Shown: positions 43,858 through 56,227, counted from the first letter of the stretch. The stretch is 64,000 nucleotides of DNA from Zasmidium citrigriseum (GCA_002786025.1 NHNW01000005.1:434001-498000), one strand, 5' to 3'. Notes: generated from the letters alone by a model not told the origin. Numbers and translations are program-made.

Positions 43858-46800
43858 ATGTCTCTTACCGACAAGACCTTCTCGTTCTCGCGCCTAAAGG
43901 GACAAGAGAACTACGAGATTTGGGCTCTAAGAATAGAGTCCTATCTTATCGAGAAGAGCCTATACGCCGCGCTAGAAGAGGGCGCTACCGAAGAGACTAT
44001 AAACAAGAGAGCTCTTGCGGCAATCCGCCTAGCTTTAGAAGACGGGCCTCTACTTCAAATTTAAGGCGTTACTAACGCTAAAGACGCGTGGGAGACTCTT
44101 AGATCTCTTTACTCGTCTAGAGGCTTTGCTTCCGAGTTCCTAACTTGTAAGGAGCTATTTCAAACAACGCTTGAATCTAGCGGCGGCAAAATGGAGTCGT
44201 ATCTTAATACGATCCGTCGGCTCTACGACTAGCTTAAGGCGAAGGGAATAGAGATCCCTAAGCAAGTTATAATCGCCTGGACCCTAAACAACCTAACCGA
44301 AGAGTACGACGGCTTTGTAACTATGATTTCACAAGCCTATCGAGTAAATAAGGACGCGTACTCTATTGAAAGCCTCTTTTCGAACCTCCTAGACGAATCT
44401 AGAAGACACGAGTCGAAAGAACAAAGTCAAACACTCGCGTATTGGATTCGAGAGAATAGGCCTCCTAAGAAAGACGGGAAAGGCCTAAAGCGTCTAGGAG
44501 ATAAGGGTCCTAAGCCGCACTGTACCTACTACGATAAAGAAGGACATAGGGAAGCAAACTGCTTTAATAAGTTTCCCGATAAGGCTCCTAAGTAGTGGAA
44601 GCCTACTAGGCCGGAAAATAAGAATAGGAAAGAAAGAGAGCAAAACGAGAACGCTCTCTATACGGCTGTTCCAACGCGGGACGATAGAGATCTAGACATG
44701 GACAGAGATAGCGATTCTGTAGTCGATGTTCTTAATGTTAATACGTTTAATCTTTGCCCCGCGTCCACTTTTAAGCCTAAATTTGTCCTAGATTCTGGCG
44801 CAACGCGGCATATAGTTAACAAACGAGAGTATTTCATAAGCGACTCGTTTGTTAATAGTCCCACAACTATAAGGTGGGCAAATGCCGGGACTATAGTGTC
44901 CTACGGAGTCGGTAACGTTAAAATCCGGTTCAACGATACTAATAAGGTCGTTGTACTAGAGCGTTGCCTATTTGTGCCTGAATTCACAACTAATATAGTG
45001 TCTCTAGCACAATTAGACTCTAAAGGCGTCTATGCCCGGCTAAAATCCGGAAAGATAGAGATGTACATAGGACAAAACGAGCCCCTAGCTAAGGCATTAA
45101 GGAAAGGCTCTTTATATCGCCTAGACGTCTCTATTCCTACCGGAAAAGGTGGGCACTCTAATAGCCTACTATTTAGCGAGTCTAAAGACTCGTTAGTCTT
45201 AGAAGGAGCCCCTAAAGCTCCTTTAGAGGGAGCTAAATCTCCCTTAGAGGGCGCGTCTAAAATGCCCTTAGAGGACACCTCTAAAGTGTCCTTAGAAGGC
45301 ACCTCTAAAGTGCCTTTAGAAGACGCCTCTAAAGCGTCTTTAAGAAGGAACGAGGTTTGGCATAAGAGGCTAGCACACGCGGGACCTAAGGCATTAGAAT
45401 CCCTAGGCCTAAAAGCGTATACAAATTGCGAGGTATGTATAGAAGCAAACAAAACTCGCACTATTAGCCATAAAGCAACGACTAAAGCTAATGCTTTCCT
45501 AGACAAGACGAGTTGCGATATATGCGGGCCTATAGAGCCTAAAACGCATGAAGGATATCGTTATTTTATCTCGTTTATCGATAATTGGTCTAGGTATATA
45601 GAAGCTAATTTAATGTCTAATAAGTCGGAAGCTTTTAATGCTATTTCGTTATATAAGACTCGTTCCGAAAATACTTATAGTAACTCTAGCCTAAAGCGTC
45701 CAAGAATGAAGGTATTTAAGTCCGATAATGCAAAGGAGTTAGTCTCTAAGAAAGTTGAAAATCTATTTGACAAAGACGGTATAATTCATGAAACTAGCGC
45801 GCCGTACACTCTAGAGCAAAACGGACTAATAGAGCGTCCTAATAGGACACTCTTAAATAAAGTACGGGCTATGTTAGTCGAATCTGGATTACCTAAATGG
45901 CTTTGGGGAGAGGCTCTTAAGACAGCCGTATACATCTATAATAGAACCCCACATTCTAGTCTAGGAATGAAATCGCCTTTTGAAGTTAAATACGGCCAAA
46001 AGCCAGATCTATTGCACCTTAGAATCTTTGGTTCTATCGCCTACTATCGACATTATAAGGTAAAGAAACTTGACTCTAGAGCTAGAAAAGCTATACTAGT
46101 AGGTTTCGGCCAAAACCAATATAAGCTTCTAGATCTAGAAATAAAGAAGCTAGTTTGGGCACGAGACGTTACTATACTAGAGGGGGTGTTTCTACGAGAT
46201 ATAACACCTACTAGAGTCGAGTATAAAGACGAGGAACCATTACAAATTGAAATCGAAGGTGCTAGAAATTTCGAAGCTTAGTCGGCCCAATCGGGCCTAG
46301 CGCCGACCAAATCGGGACCGCGCTATGCCCGATTAGGCAGTCTTGGCGAAGAACATTCTAGACATTCTGAAAATCCAGGGAATCAACTCCAGAATGAATT
46401 AAGAGACGCACAACAGTCCGTATAACTAATAAGGACTCTAGAAGACGATGGAGAAATAGATGAACTAGCTCTACTAGCTAACGCGTCTAATCTAGAGGAT
46501 CCTATTACCTTCGAAGACGCTATACGTCTAGATAAAGAAGGCTGGACTAAGTCGATGCAAAGTGAAATCGACGATTTAAACAAGTTAAGAACTTGGGATC
46601 TAGTTGACCCGCCTAAAGATCGGAAAGTCCTAAAAGGGCGTTGGGTCTATAAGACTAAAAGAGATCCCTATGGAAAGCTTATAAAGCTAAAGTCGCGGTG
46701 GGTTGTTAAAGGATTTAAACAAGTAGAAGGTCTAGATTACGATCAAACCTTTAGTTATACTTGTCGACCTGAAACATGGCGTGCTCTATTCTATAAGGCG

Positions 46801-48039
46801 GCTTTTGAAGATTTAGAAATTCAACAATGGGACGTCAAACTAGCGTTCCCTAATTCGCCTATAGATAAAGAGATATACGTAGAACAGCCATACGGTTTTG
46901 AAGACCAAGACCCTAAAAACCGCGGAAAAGTGTGTAGGCTAAACACAGCCTTATATGGACTTAAACAAGCCGCGCGACAATGGTATAGGCATCTAGCTAA
47001 CATACTGTCGCAATACGGCTTTAGCGTCTTGCCTAAAGATAACGGGGTGTTTATAAATAGACAAACGGGTATAACTATTGCATGCCACGTCGACGACATG
47101 CTAATTTTCGGGCCAAAACTAGAAGATATTAGTACCCTTAAAGCAAACCTAAGTAAACACATAGAGGTTAGCGATCTAGGGGAAGTTAAGTACTATCTAG
47201 GAATAGAAATAACTCGGGATCGCCGAAATAAGACGGTTAAACTATCGCAACAAGGCTATCTCGAAAAAATCCTAGATAAGTATAATAAGAGAGGTCTAAC
47301 ACCCGTAACTACACCCGCAGAAGTAGGTATACGACTAGAGGCTGCGCCTAAAGATCGACCTACTAATGCAGAAGAAACTAAAGAGTTTCAAAGGCAAATA
47401 GGCGCATTAATATATCTAGCAACAAAGACTAGGCCGGATATTGCTTATGCGACAAATCAATACGCAAAATTCATGTCTAATCCGGACCAAACCTATTTTA
47501 GGGCGCTAAACCGTATTTGGAAGTATCTAAACGGTACTCTAGAAAGGAGTCTAGTCTATTCGGCCCAATCCGAGCCGCTTTTATTTGGATACTGCGACGC
47601 GGATTGGGGGGGTGACTATACGACTAGACGATCTACTACGGGGTACGTATTCTTCCTAGGTAATAAAGCGCCTATTAGTTGGCGTTGTACGCTACAAAAG
47701 ACAGTCGCATTATCTAGTTGTGAAGCGGAATATATAGCTTTAAAAGCCGCCGTACAAGAAGCGCTTTTCCTAAAGGATATTTGCGCTAGTCTAGGAATTA
47801 AAACTAGACAATAAGATCTTATTAGTACGGATAATCAATCCGCTATATAGCTCGCAAACAATCCTGAACATCATAATAAAACTAAACATATCGATATACA
47901 ATATTACTTTATACGGGAGTGTCTAGAAGATAAGAGAATCTTAATTAGACACGTCCCTACTAAGAAGCAACTAGCCGATCTCTTTATAAAGGCATTAGAT
48001 ACCTATAAGTTCAGGAGTTTATGCGAGAGCCTATTCTAA
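43858..48039 (+). pseudogene. Copia gag-pol polyprotein, seven in-frame stops
   Basis: One frame from the ATG at 43858 to TAA at 48037-48039, about 1,393 codons. It is interrupted by stops at 44062, 44230, 44593, 46279, 46423, 47812 and 47848, with no frameshift. The gag zinc knuckle (44521-44562) reads CTYYDKEGHREANC; the second Cys of CCHC is Tyr. The protease has LDSGATRHI (about 44790). The integrase has HKRLAHAG, DICGP, KSDNAKEL and EQNGLIER with the D-D-E residues. The reverse transcriptase has WDVKLAFPNSP and HVDDMLIFG. RNase H has YCDADWGGD, SSCEAEYIAL and KHIDI. Each stop can come from CAA, CAG or TGG by C-to-T or G-to-A change. Confidence 0.92.
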
Positions 48040-48224
48040 AGGAATATAGGTGTTAGGGAATCTAGGAATACGAAAGGTCGACTATATAATGTCTAATAAG
48101 TATATAATAACTCAATTAGAAAGAGTCGTATACTAGGACAATTCTAAAGGAATTCTAAGTAGCTAAGGTAAGTAAGAACTAGCCTTCTAGACCTAAACTA
48201 GTACCTAAAAGCCGGAACTAGTTT

Positions 48225-48233
48225 AGGGGGGTG
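48225..48233 (+). other. Polypurine tract of Copia element
   Basis: AGGGGGGTG directly precedes the 3' LTR, where plus-strand DNA synthesis would be primed. Confidence 0.7.
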
Positions 48234-48700
48234 TGTTAGAAGGCTATAGGGATCTAACGCCTATACGGATCCAACGCCCATACGGATCCAACGCCCATAG
48301 CCTTGCTTACTAAGCAAGGCTATGGGCGTTAGGAAGTCACGTAGCGGCTTACGTAATCATCCAGAACCTTCTGGATGATTTGTCCCCCCGTAGGCTAGAC
48401 CTAATCGGGAAGGCGCTATACCCGATTGGGATGCTTGGCGTGGAACCTTCTAGCAGCTACCGGAATTCATTGCAGTTGATTTCTAATCAATTGCTAATCG
48501 ATTCCTAATCAATGTGTCGACTGTATTCTATAAGATTCTATTAGGCGTAAGCATTAGTAATGCATATACGCTATAGAAGATTCTAGATGCGATATCGTCG
48601 TATATATAAGGGTGTGAATAGTCTCGCTAGATAGAAGGAAAGCAAGCACTTCTCTTCTACTCTATACGACCCTCTACTACTTCCGCTACTCGTTTTAATA
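48234..48700 (+). repeat. 3' LTR of Copia element
   Basis: 467 bases, differing from the 5' LTR at four sites. It retains the same palindrome and GGATCCAACGCCC repeats. Confidence 0.95.
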
Positions 48701-48705
48701 TTTGA

Positions 48706-49657
48706 AGTTTTCAATCCCGACCTTTCGCAGATTCGACCTGTTGCAACTTGGAGCTTTGTGTATAGAACAGGATCTAAACATCACCCACGCGAGGTTTGGG
48801 AAGCGTAGGACAACAGGTACACGAGCAATACCCATTTGAAATTTTTGAAACCGAGCTTGCACACATCCGAGGTACCAGAGTCTCTCTTCCAGCTACCATC
48901 GATCCACGCAATCAGATACTGTCATGACAAGGCGAGTCCCAGGCAAGCAACTGGAGATATCGAAGGCCAGGACTTGATGTCGACTCCCATGAGCTAGACG
49001 AGCACTCCGTACTATCCCGAAACGCTTTCTTATGAGCCCGGCGTGAAAAGCAATGTTCAGACCTCGCTAATTGCGACTTGCTTGTAGAGTCCAGTCAGTA
49101 ATCTGTGGACGCAAAGTTTTGTTACGACCGAGCTTTCCTAGGCGGAGATATCTGCGTCTGAAGTTTTCGGCACCGAGCTTTTAAGAATCGATGCTCTCGC
49201 CCATTGATGGCTCGAAGATACAGTCGGGATTGTTAAGCACTCATGCAAAAGCTTAGGACCGGCGAGCGAAGAATGGGAGAGATATCGAGCTTTTAATTTT
49301 TCGAAACCGAGCTTACGCAGGTGCAACATTTGATGACTACAGCCTCGCCGCGAATGTTGCATTCCCACTAATCGACGCATTCTACATACAACTAATGCGA
49401 AAGCTAAGAAGCGGTGGCGAGAAGCATCTCTAATTCCTAAGCCTTTCTTAATCTTGGGCTATCTAACCTCTAGAGTCCTTTCTGTATATTGAAGCTACTG
49501 TAGGTGGAGCAAAACACCTCAAAGTCGCGTCTAGTCACCGCTTGGCAGCAGTTGCCCGCGCCGCACGATCCACGTGCAATTCACGCGACCTTTGTTAGCT
49601 ACCTAGGTAGTCGGAGAGTTTTCAAAGCATTTAGAAGATGGATGTCATTCTTGTACT
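48706..49657. repeat. Degenerate repeat field right of the Copia element
   Basis: No gene recognised. A unit resembling GAAATTTTTGAAACCGAGCTT recurs at about 48703-48730, 48834-48861, 49157-49183 and 49288-49320 with many differences. It resembles the reverse complement of the units on the left side of the transposons. Confidence 0.5.
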
Positions 49658-50866
49658 TCAAAAACATGTATCCAATCGCTTCACTAACTCACTCCGTTGC
49701 CGCCAATTCATAGCTTTCGGCTTTTTCGTGGTGCCGCTGATTGCCTTCCACTGGAGAACCTCAAAGTTCATCTTCGAGACGAGCTCGGCAAATGCAGCTC
49801 GCTGGTACGGGTCGTTTCGTATGGCCGCGACGGCTGGATGCTCTTTCACACCATGTGTCAATGCCTTAGCTTGGTCGCGCTCTAATCTGCCATCGATGTC
49901 GTCTCCAGTTCCTTGAAACCCTTGCGCGACAAATTTCAGAAAGGGAGGCGACTGATCTATGCGCTCGATAGTGTTGAGCTCCGCCGGAATTCCGTCAAAG
50001 AAGGCCACAGCTTGCTTCAAGACTTCTGGGGTGGGATGAAATTGTTTCCGGCCCTTAGGAAGTGTAACGGTATCGTAGTATCCGTCAATCAGATGCAGGT
50101 AGTCTTCGTTGTCGTCAAGATCCACGGTGATTCGTCTTCGATTGAAATCATCCCAAAAGATCGCTGCGTCCGAGTACTCTGCGTCTTGGGTCTGGGTCAC
50201 CTCTTCTTCTTCTTCCTCCTCCTCCGAATTGTGTTGCTGCTCAGTGTTGACCTGTGACGTGATCTGGCTCCGATTGTCCTCCAGGATGGGTGCGAGCGCC
50301 CCGTCCTTGGCATTGTGTTGCACTCCAGTGGAATGAATCTCTTCATCGGCGAAGTAGCTGCACCATACCCGTACGAGCCAGCGCTCCCAATGTCGTTTCG
50401 CCACGGTATCCTTCAGGTTCAAAGTTCTAGAGGCGTCGTCCTTTGTCCAATACCTCCAGCTCAGTAACTCTTCTTGAGGATCAAAGTGATCCGCGGCCCT
50501 TTGCGAGTCTGTCCCAGCTGATCTCATCGCAAACGAGATACCAAACGAGCTCCCAGACTTGCGAATGCCCATATTGAAAACCGTGCCACTTTTCTGAGGA
50601 ATGCTGAGCTTTGATTGCTGTAGATTGTGACCTCGTCCGCCCTTGATGACGCCAAATGCGGGCAGCTTCCAAACAATGTCGTCCTCGTCGTCGTACTGAA
50701 CATTCATCATGTTCAAGAGATTGTTGAGGTGCTCGGACGTCGCATTGGGGCCATTGTAATTTGGACCAGGCCGATCGGGTGGCACAAGCATCAGGCCAAA
50801 GGTATCGCGATCCACGTAACAGTTTTTTCCGCCGCTATTATCGTCAGCCCTTCTCCGTTTCGGCAT
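49658..50866 (-). CDS. Hypothetical acidic protein
   Basis: Intronless, 402 aa from the ATG at 50866, which begins with a basic MPKRRRADDNSGGK that could be a nuclear signal. The frame remains open for another 52 codons upstream without a better ATG. A run of eight Glu (EEEEEEEE, from about 50200) divides a structured-looking N-terminal half, containing LLSWRYWTKDDASRTL and HWERWLVRVWCSYF, from a C-terminal half with PFLKFVAQGFQGTGDDIDGRLERD. I do not recognise the family. The length without stops and the non-random composition support a real gene. It lies beside the repeat region and is not repeated within the window. Confidence 0.65.
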   Translation of the reverse strand: MPKRRRADDNSGGKNCYVDRDTFGLMLVPPDRPGPNYNGPNATSEHLNNLLNMMNVQYDDEDDIVWKLPAFGVIKGGRGHNLQQSKLSIPQKSGTVFNMGIRKSGSSFGISFAMRSAGTDSQRAADHFDPQEELLSWRYWTKDDASRTLNLKDTVAKRHWERWLVRVWCSYFADEEIHSTGVQHNAKDGALAPILEDNRSQITSQVNTEQQHNSEEEEEEEEVTQTQDAEYSDAAIFWDDFNRRRITVDLDDNEDYLHLIDGYYDTVTLPKGRKQFHPTPEVLKQAVAFFDGIPAELNTIERIDQSPPFLKFVAQGFQGTGDDIDGRLERDQAKALTHGVKEHPAVAAIRNDPYQRAAFAELVSKMNFEVLQWKAISGTTKKPKAMNWRQRSELVKRLDTCF

Positions 50867-51220
50867 GCTTGAATCTTTGGACTCGAGTGGCGGGTGTGCG
50901 CAATGGCGGTGGTGGCGTGGCGGTTGAGAGGAAGGAAGGACAGTGGCGTTCACACGGACGATGCGAGTGAAGCTGCGGATATCGTTGGAGGACGAACGGA
51001 TTCGTGTGCGTGTCAAGAACATGTGAGTTCGTGGCTGAAGCCGCGACGACTGACATGTGATGATGACCTAGCCTGTGATCGTCCGCTTGATTCGCCGTAG
51101 ACCCTTGACGATGGCATGTGAGCGTGACATGGCTGCATTTCACGTCTTTCACTACTCACTTCAATGCTCAAAGAAATCGGCCCCGCTGGCTGTGTCTTCC
51201 ACAGGTGGAGAAATTGCACC

Positions 51221-54200
51221 TCATGGAATGCGAAAACTCTCGGGAGGACCCAAATAGCTGCCCCTAATACCCCCAAGGTCGATCCAAGCAGTGTTCAAGA
51301 CGACTCCGGGCTCCAGCGCCCATAGCTTTAGCGAGTGCTCCCCAGGACCACTGTAGGTGAAGTTGGTAGTACTCTTCCAGGCGCTGTCAGCGACCGCCGT
51401 CAGCCACCCAGCGGGATTCGCGCCCTCGGGCTGGTCGATCACATATTGAACGGTCTGGATGTCTTCGTCGTCGAACTGGATAGCGTAGCGGAGCGGCCGC
51501 TCAGGGATCGTGTTGAGGGAAGTCGTCGTAACGATGGTAATGTTGATGAGATCTGGAGGTGTGACGAGTCCATGGCTGAGATCTGAAAAGGTGAAGAGCT
51601 TGTATTGCAGCGAAGGGCCCTCCGTTGTGGTTTGAGAGTCAGCAGTGACCGGAAACAATGTAATGCCGGACAGTGTTCTGCTCAGGCCTGGGACGACCTC
51701 GTAATGTGTATCGGATGAACCGTCGTCCGTACTGCTGAAGTGCTCAAGTTCGATGGAGAGGTGGCCGTCGGACTCGACAAAACCGTTGCTGAATGAAGTC
51801 GGGACCTTGGTGTTGTTGTACGGTAGCATCAATTGGGGCATCGAGTATTGAGTGCCGTATTGAGTCTCTTCCCGGAATTGAGTGCTGTTGTCTTGGCTTG
51901 ATGAGATGTTGACCAAGACCAACCCGCTGCCATCTGGACAGTTGCTCCAGTCGAAGGATGCGTAGACTCGTACGTCTTCCGTGCTGTCCATCGAAAAGTG
52001 GCCTTTGGTTTGAGAGAACGACACGAATGAGGCGTTCGAGGTGATTCTCCAATCGAAGGCCCTCGTTCCCACGCTGAACACTTCAATCCACTGTGTACTC
52101 ATCCCGTAAGGATCAAAGGGAGTCATGGTGAGAGTGTTCGACGACAAGTCGTGGTACATGTCGTCTCCAGGCACTGTTGCATTGCTCCCTTCAATCGCAA
52201 CACCCATGCTTCCGACGAGGCCTTGCTCAGACGGCATAACGTACCGCAGTCCGGGAAGAGCCTGTCGCATCGGCTGTTGCCAGTATTCATATCCAATGTG
52301 AGTCTGATCCATCATATGATTCCACTTGCCGTCGAGGAGGTCATTGTATTGGCGTGTCAGATCGGAGTCTCGTGCAAATTGATCTCTGACGTGCCGAGCC
52401 ATGGAGTTGGCACTGTTCCGTCCTTGAGTGGCATAGAGATTGTTCTTCGCGGTGGAGATCATGATGTCGTAGAACGTATGTGCTGCAGAGACTGGATGAT
52501 AGACCATTTCGAAGAAGGCAGGGCGTGTGCCAGCAGGCAGATTGTCCATGATGCTTTTGGCGCTGACTTCCATCGTCTTCCACCCCTCGAGCATCTTCTC
52601 TGCCTCCGAGTCATTGATGATGCTGAATGTGGATGGATCGACGAGCTCGTACTTTCGTCGACCGGCCGCGATGGAGTAGTTGTTCATAAGTTGAGCAATG
52701 TCATGGGCCATTTCCATACCAAATTCTCTAGCCGCCCACATCTCCAGATATTCGGGAACACTGTCTTTATCCCACAAGTCGATGTCGTAGGCAAGATCCA
52801 GGAAATGGCTGATCGGCAGCTCCTCGGGCTTCAGGTCTCCCACGTTGACGATCCAGATACGGCGAGCGTCCCGTTCATACGCAAGATGCATCTGCTCCCA
52901 AGTCTTCTGTAGCTGAATCGTGTTGATCCACTTGTAGTTGCGGGGATCGCCAACGTAGTCGAAATGGTAGTAGACTCCAGCACCTCCGCTTCGGCTCGTT
53001 TCATTCTGCAACGGTAGACGTCGAATGTTGCCCCAGTTGTCGTCGGTCCAAAGGAGGGTCATGTAATCGTCGACCTGCATCCCAGCTTCGTAGTAGCCTT
53101 GAACTTCCTTGTACAAGCACCACATCTGAGGCACGACATCCGGATCCCGTACTGATACATTCCCCCAGAGCCCATTCAGGATCTCGGTCTGAGCTGCGAC
53201 GACATTCTGTAACAGCTCTGTCTCGATGTTCGACGATAGTGCGGTATCTCCAGATCCTCGCATGCCCATCGTCAATACTCCTTCGTACGGCTTCGCTCGT
53301 CGGGCACCCTCTTCGAAGAATGGATAGATTGATTCATTGTTGGTATTCCATTGCCAAGGCCCGTCGCCAAAAACGTTCCATTCTTTGGTCGCCCTCATCA
53401 TCGGCTCGGTGTGAGAGGTTCCCATCACGATGCCGTATTCGTCCGCCAGAGCTTGAGAGCGAGGATCGTCCACATTGAACATGCTGTTCCATTGAGCGGG
53501 CCAGAGGTAGTTGGCGCGGAGTCTGAGCAGAAGTTCGAAGATTGTGTGGTAGAAGTCGGCGTTGAAACCTGGTCCCCAAGGCGAGGGAGGGAACTTGGCA
53601 TCGACGTAGCCGGTCAGAGCAGGTGCCTCGTCGTTGATGAAAATACCGCGATACTTGACGGAGGGCGACTTCTGATGGATAGTGACGTTGGAGGCGTAGA
53701 TGCCGTCGTGCTTTTCTGGAGGAGAATCGGCCCACCAGTACCATGGTGAGACCCCAATCTGTTCGGACACGCTGTAAAGGCCGTAGATGGTTCCTCGGCG
53801 GTCAGAGCCTGAAAGAATGTCAGTCGGCTCTCAGAGACGCTGCCACTGTCTGACCCACCTGCTATGACCATAGCGGCTGGAACTCCAGGCAGTGGATCGG
53901 AGACGATCGTCGAGATGTAAGATTCCCAGGTGCCGTTGATCGAGGCGATGTCGAGTTTGTTTTCACTGATCAGACGGTCAATCATCGAGGAGCCTCCAAT
54001 CGTGCCAGCGATGATTGTTCCTCCGGTAGCCGCAGCGCTGTTCATCATTCCAAACGGCCGACCTGTCACGTTGAATATCATACTGGCATTCCTGGTAGAC
54101 TCGCCCTGTAAGAAGACCGATCCATTTGTACCAGTGACGCGGCCGAAGTCCATGGCGAGATCATCGCAAACGCGTAAGACTGCAGGCCAGTCGTTGGCGT

Positions 54201-54351
54201 CGGCCATGATCTGAACGGATGATCCATCGTGTGCGAGAGGAATGCCGGATGCATCGAAGTTGACAGTTGCTTCCTGGCCGATGGCGGAGACGAATCGAAG
54301 GAGAAAGATGAAGACGAGGACGGCATGAACAGCCATATCTTCGAGAATCAT
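51221..54351 (-). CDS. Secreted GH115 xylan alpha-1,2-glucuronidase
   Basis: Exons 54351-53859 and 53808-51221 give 1,026 aa. The intron is GTGGGT...TTCAG and restores AGSDRRGTIYGLY, a GH115 signature. The N-terminus is a signal peptide (MAVHAVLVFIFLLRFVSAIG). Further family blocks: EQIGVSPWYWWADSPPEKHD, RGIFINDEAPALTGY, NADFYHTIFELLLRLRANYL, and MGTSHTEPMMRATKEW. The catalytic glutamates are expected in these blocks but were not assigned. It removes (4-O-methyl-)glucuronic acid from xylan outside the cell, part of hemicellulose breakdown. Length fits the family (about 950-1,050). Confidence 0.93.
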
Positions 54352-55236
54352 CCAGTGAAGAGATCGACCACTGAAAAGACTGACAAGAGCCTACCTGTGA
54401 GAGTCATTGTGTCTATTTGTAGGACTGAGCGACCGGATAAAGTGCCAATTGCGATGCTGGGACAAGAGTTGGGCAATTTGGGGCATCTTGATGCAGCCGG
54501 AAGAGACATTGCAGCTGCTTGCTGGCAGCGTGGCGGCAGATCGTCCGGGGACATGCGGAAAGAAAGAGAAGAGGAGGTGAGGTGTCGGATCTTGGCAAAG
54601 GGAGTTCAGCCGATTTAGCCGGAATACAGGGCGGGCGGCATTTACCCCGGATAAGAAATGTCGTCGGTGAGGAGGACACCGCGGCGGCGTAGTCGCAGAA
54701 CTTCATGTTTGTCCCGCACGAGATCTGGGGGCGACGGCAGAAGGTGCTGACGGGAAAGAGGACGATGATGATCGATGGCGTGGAGACACGAGAATGACGC
54801 GCTAGCACTTATCTTATCGGAGATTACCTAATCACAGCTTACCTAATCGATGCCAGCATTTCCAGCGACATGAAGCTCGATCACCCTCCTTGCCTGCCGC
54901 ACATACCGCTATAGCCTCTCGAACTAGATCGACTACCTTTCTTCTCTTCGAAGTCAACCAACAGTCCAACATCCCGCGCAACCTCAGCAGGTCTTCAATA
55001 TCGCTTTCAGGTCTCCAGTCTCCCAACTCAAGGCTTCATCTTGATTCCCTTCTGAATTAAGAGAAGGCGTGATTCAAGGACACGGACCACAAGAAAAAAG
55101 TAGATCTTCATTCAAGATACAGAGTGAGACTGACAACTAATGTACACGAACCTAATCCAGAGTCAAGCGTCTGCCCAATTCATCCAACAGCAAGTACATT
55201 CCTCACGGGCATTCCCTTCAAGCATGTCTTCTCCAA
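54352..55236. other. Intergenic region
   Basis: 885 bases from the GH115 start to the 3' end of the chloroperoxidase gene. It includes the GH115 promoter. A tandem TTATCTTATC lies near 54811, a plain GATA pair but not ATCWGATAA. No gene recognised. Confidence 0.5.
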
Positions 55237-56227
55237 TCAGTCAACCTGCTCCGTGGCGAGCGCCATTGGGTTGCCCTCCGCGTCGGTGATGAGGCTCTGA
55301 GCGTTGGTAAATGCCTCATCGAATCTCTGAATGACCGGCCTTGTAGCAGGCTTCGCAGGCCTCTCCCATCCCAAGCTTGTGGGTAGCTGTTCGTTCTCTG
55401 TTGAGGGTATGTCAGCTTGCGAATCCAAGATGTCCTCGGCCGCACGACTTACCAAACCAGTACTCAATGAACTTCCGGGGAACAGTCATAGACTCCCAAT
55501 CCCCAAAAGCGATGACAAGCGAAGTCACCTCGCCATTACTGCACCCAATCAATCAGCACCACCTCCCCCAAGGCCCGCATAAAAACTCACCTAAAGCCCT
55601 CTGTCTTCTCCGTAAACGTATACGTTGGATTCGCCACCTTGGACTGCAGCTGCCGACCAACTTTCGAATTCGTCAACATAAAGCGATCCAAAATATCCCC
55701 ACGCCAGAACTTCTTCGTCTCCTCGAAGATTGCCGGATCGAAGAGGAAGTTGTTTCCAAAGTAGACATCCTGTCGACTGAGACTGGCGTCATGCTCCAAG
55801 ACGTCCGGTCTGCTCAAATGGTCAAGATCGAACCAGGTGGCGTTTGGCTGGGGGTTTGCGGTGATGGCTTGGTCGAAGGTGAGGTTGATGACTTCTGGGT
55901 CGAAGTTGAGGGCGGTCGACAGGGCGTAGATGATTCTGTCTCGGGTGATGTTGCGGCCGTTGTGGGGTAGGAATTGGTGGTTGGCCTGGGAAGAATGTGA
56001 GCGGAATTCCCACGAAGAGCGGCATGCCTGTTACCATGGTGTTCAACATCGGACACGGAGCTCTCGCTGGATGGGAAGTCAGCACCAGCAAGTCTCTTCT
56101 CACGATGATTCATACCATCACCCGGGCCAGCGGGCTTCCAGTGCGAATAGATGTCATCCTTGTATGGATGGCTCATAACCAGTGGCACTGCCATGCACAA
56201 GGCAGCGTACAGCTTGGTGAAGGTCAT
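55237..56227 (-). CDS. Secreted chloroperoxidase-family (heme-thiolate) peroxidase
   Basis: Five exons: 56227-56116, 56066-56035 (32 bases), 55985-55591, 55538-55453 and 55397-55237, giving 261 aa. All four introns are 49-55 bases with GT-AG ends, and the sum closes in frame. A signal peptide (MTFTKLYAALCMAVPLVMS) is followed by KPAGPGDARAPCPMLNTM, where the Cys of PCP is the heme ligand of family-2 peroxidases. The text continues ANHQFLPHNGRNIT. EHDASLSRQD is the conserved acidic motif carrying the catalytic Glu region and metal-binding residues. Such enzymes halogenate or oxygenate organic substrates with H2O2. Substrate unknown; the size is that of short unspecific peroxygenases. Confidence 0.9.

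Larger units (their letters stand above)
42812..48705 (+). mobile_element. Full-length Ty1/Copia LTR retrotransposon, RIP-damaged
   Basis: The element spans 42817-48700 with the target-site duplication TTTGA at 42812-42816 and 48701-48705. The 467-base LTRs differ at four positions, all C/T or G/A changes in CpA/TpG context. A primer site follows the 5' LTR, a polypurine run precedes the 3' LTR, and gag-pol lies in one frame in the order gag, protease, integrase, RT, RNase H, which is the Copia order. Seven in-frame stops make it non-autonomous. Its codon use (many CTA, TAG-rich spacing) differs sharply from the host genes. Confidence 0.95.

Noticed and set aside
54805..54822. GATA-rich TTATCTTATC near the GH115 promoter as a further iron-GATA site
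   Set aside because: It lacks the ATCW prefix of ATCWGATAA and sits far from any siderophore gene; plain GATA motifs are common.
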